Source of the DNA: Sphingobacterium kitahiroshimense
Lineage (GTDB): Bacteria; Bacteroidota; Bacteroidia; Sphingobacteriales; Sphingobacteriaceae
DNA length: 64,000 nt
Direction of reading: 5' to 3'
NCBI RefSeq assembly: GCF_025961315.1
Contig: NZ_JAOQNK010000001.1
Span: 1,488,001 to 1,552,000, forward strand
Below, piece after piece: positions 63,656-64,000 of this stretch; position 1 is the first letter of the stretch; each line of letters opens with the position of its first letter. The notes under the pieces were generated by a model. It worked only from the letters and a program-made list of their open reading frames with translations. It searched no databases and was not told the DNA's origin. Made by a program: the position numbers and the translations under genes.

Positions 63656-64000
63656 TTATAAGCCCGCTTGAAGGGTAAAAGAGATACTCCGCGCGAAAGG
63701 ATAATTTATCCCACGTTCTTGCTTGACCGATGACCAACGAAAGATATCATTTGCAACCAGCCCCATCCGTAAGCTTGACAGTGCTAATTTTTTTGTAAAA
63801 GCTTTTCCAGCATCATATGAAATATTGAGTGACTGAAGCGCAAGTAAACGATCTGGCATTATAAATCGCGAAGAGACACGTGTCTGTCCAAGGTCTTGAA
63901 TACTCTTATAGAAAGACACATCCCCCGGGTTTTTCCATTTTTCTTCCAGCACCCGGCTATCTACATTATATCTTGGATCTGCATTTTCCACCCGGTCCAC
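63656..64000 (-). CDS. SusC/RagA TonB-linked transporter, C-terminal end (partial)
   Basis: 114 residues at the 3' end of a gene that continues past the window edge. The visible part is the last barrel strands (RLLALQSLNISYDAGKAFTK; RMGLVANDIFRWSSVKQERG) and the terminal SISFTLQAGL. The position before SusD and the ending identify it as SusC. The full gene is expected to be about 1000 codons. Confidence 0.88.
   Translation of the reverse strand: MDRVENADPRYNVDSRVLEEKWKNPGDVSFYKSIQDLGQTRVSSRFIMPDRLLALQSLNISYDAGKAFTKKLALSSLRMGLVANDIFRWSSVKQERGINYPFARSISFTLQAGL

Overview
The window looks like a chromosomal segment of a Bacteroidota bacterium, most probably Sphingobacteriaceae (Sphingobacterium-like). 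The reasons are three SusC/SusD-type outer-membrane uptake loci, DUF4369/TlpA thioredoxins, DUF4843 and PKD-like lipoproteins, a FecR/DUF4974 anti-sigma factor, low GC, and promoters of the Bacteroidota TTTG...TAnnTTTG type. The genus is inferred from gene content only. I saw no rRNA, tRNA, CRISPR array, insertion sequence or phage module.

Layout. 0.3-3.7 kb: a type A chloramphenicol acetyltransferase homologue, two GNAT acetyltransferases and a convergent FAD/NAD(P)-binding protein. 4.4-7.0 kb: a DoxX / zinc-less MDR oxidoreductase / Old Yellow Enzyme operon. 7.1-9.9 kb: a ZnuD-like TonB receptor with a His-rich membrane protein, preceded by a perfect 27-bp inverted repeat that carries a promoter. 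10.1-11.8 kb: a SpoIIAA-like protein and a GH16 endo-beta-glucanase lipoprotein. 12.3-20.8 kb: a decayed copy of a SWIM gene, a di-haem cytochrome c peroxidase, a PhoX/DUF839 lipoprotein, then the intact SWIM gene and a WGR gene. 21.1-32.9 kb: an alpha-mannan utilisation locus (LacI regulator, ROK kinase, sugar porter, SusC, SusD, SusE, two GH76 enzymes). Near-identical palindromic operators lie at both of its promoters. 33.1-41.5 kb: an AT-rich accessory stretch of small and orphan genes that includes a lipoprotein plus a domain-4-less relative of the cholesterol-dependent cytolysins. 41.8-44.1 kb: a broken MocR/GntR regulator divergent from an MDR dehydrogenase. 44.3-56.5 kb: an ECF sigma / FecR pair upstream of a run SusC - SusD - two exported FAD oxidoreductases - CstA. 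56.7-58.0 kb: small housekeeping genes, including a 46-codon DUF3606 gene. 58.7-64.0 kb: a third SusCD locus (SusC cut by the window edge, SusD, DUF4843, PKD-like lipoprotein, TlpA).

How the genes work together. The mannan locus reads as a complete circuit: surface GH76 enzymes cut alpha-1,6-mannan, SusCD imports the pieces, a second GH76 trims them in the periplasm, the porter and ROK protein handle the sugar, and LacI responds to it. The sigma/anti-sigma locus couples a SusCD pair to periplasmic flavoenzymes and a CstA carboxylate carrier. This suggests import of a substrate that is oxidised outside the inner membrane.

The most unusual item is the small cytolysin-like protein at 40.1-41.0 kb. 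It keeps the domain 1-3 signature blocks of thiol-activated cytolysins, ends exactly where the cholesterol-binding domain should begin, and is co-transcribed with a lipoprotein that could be its immunity or docking partner. Signs of genome decay (the SWIM fragment, the MocR pseudogene and possible coding remnants in several gaps) point to recent local rearrangement.
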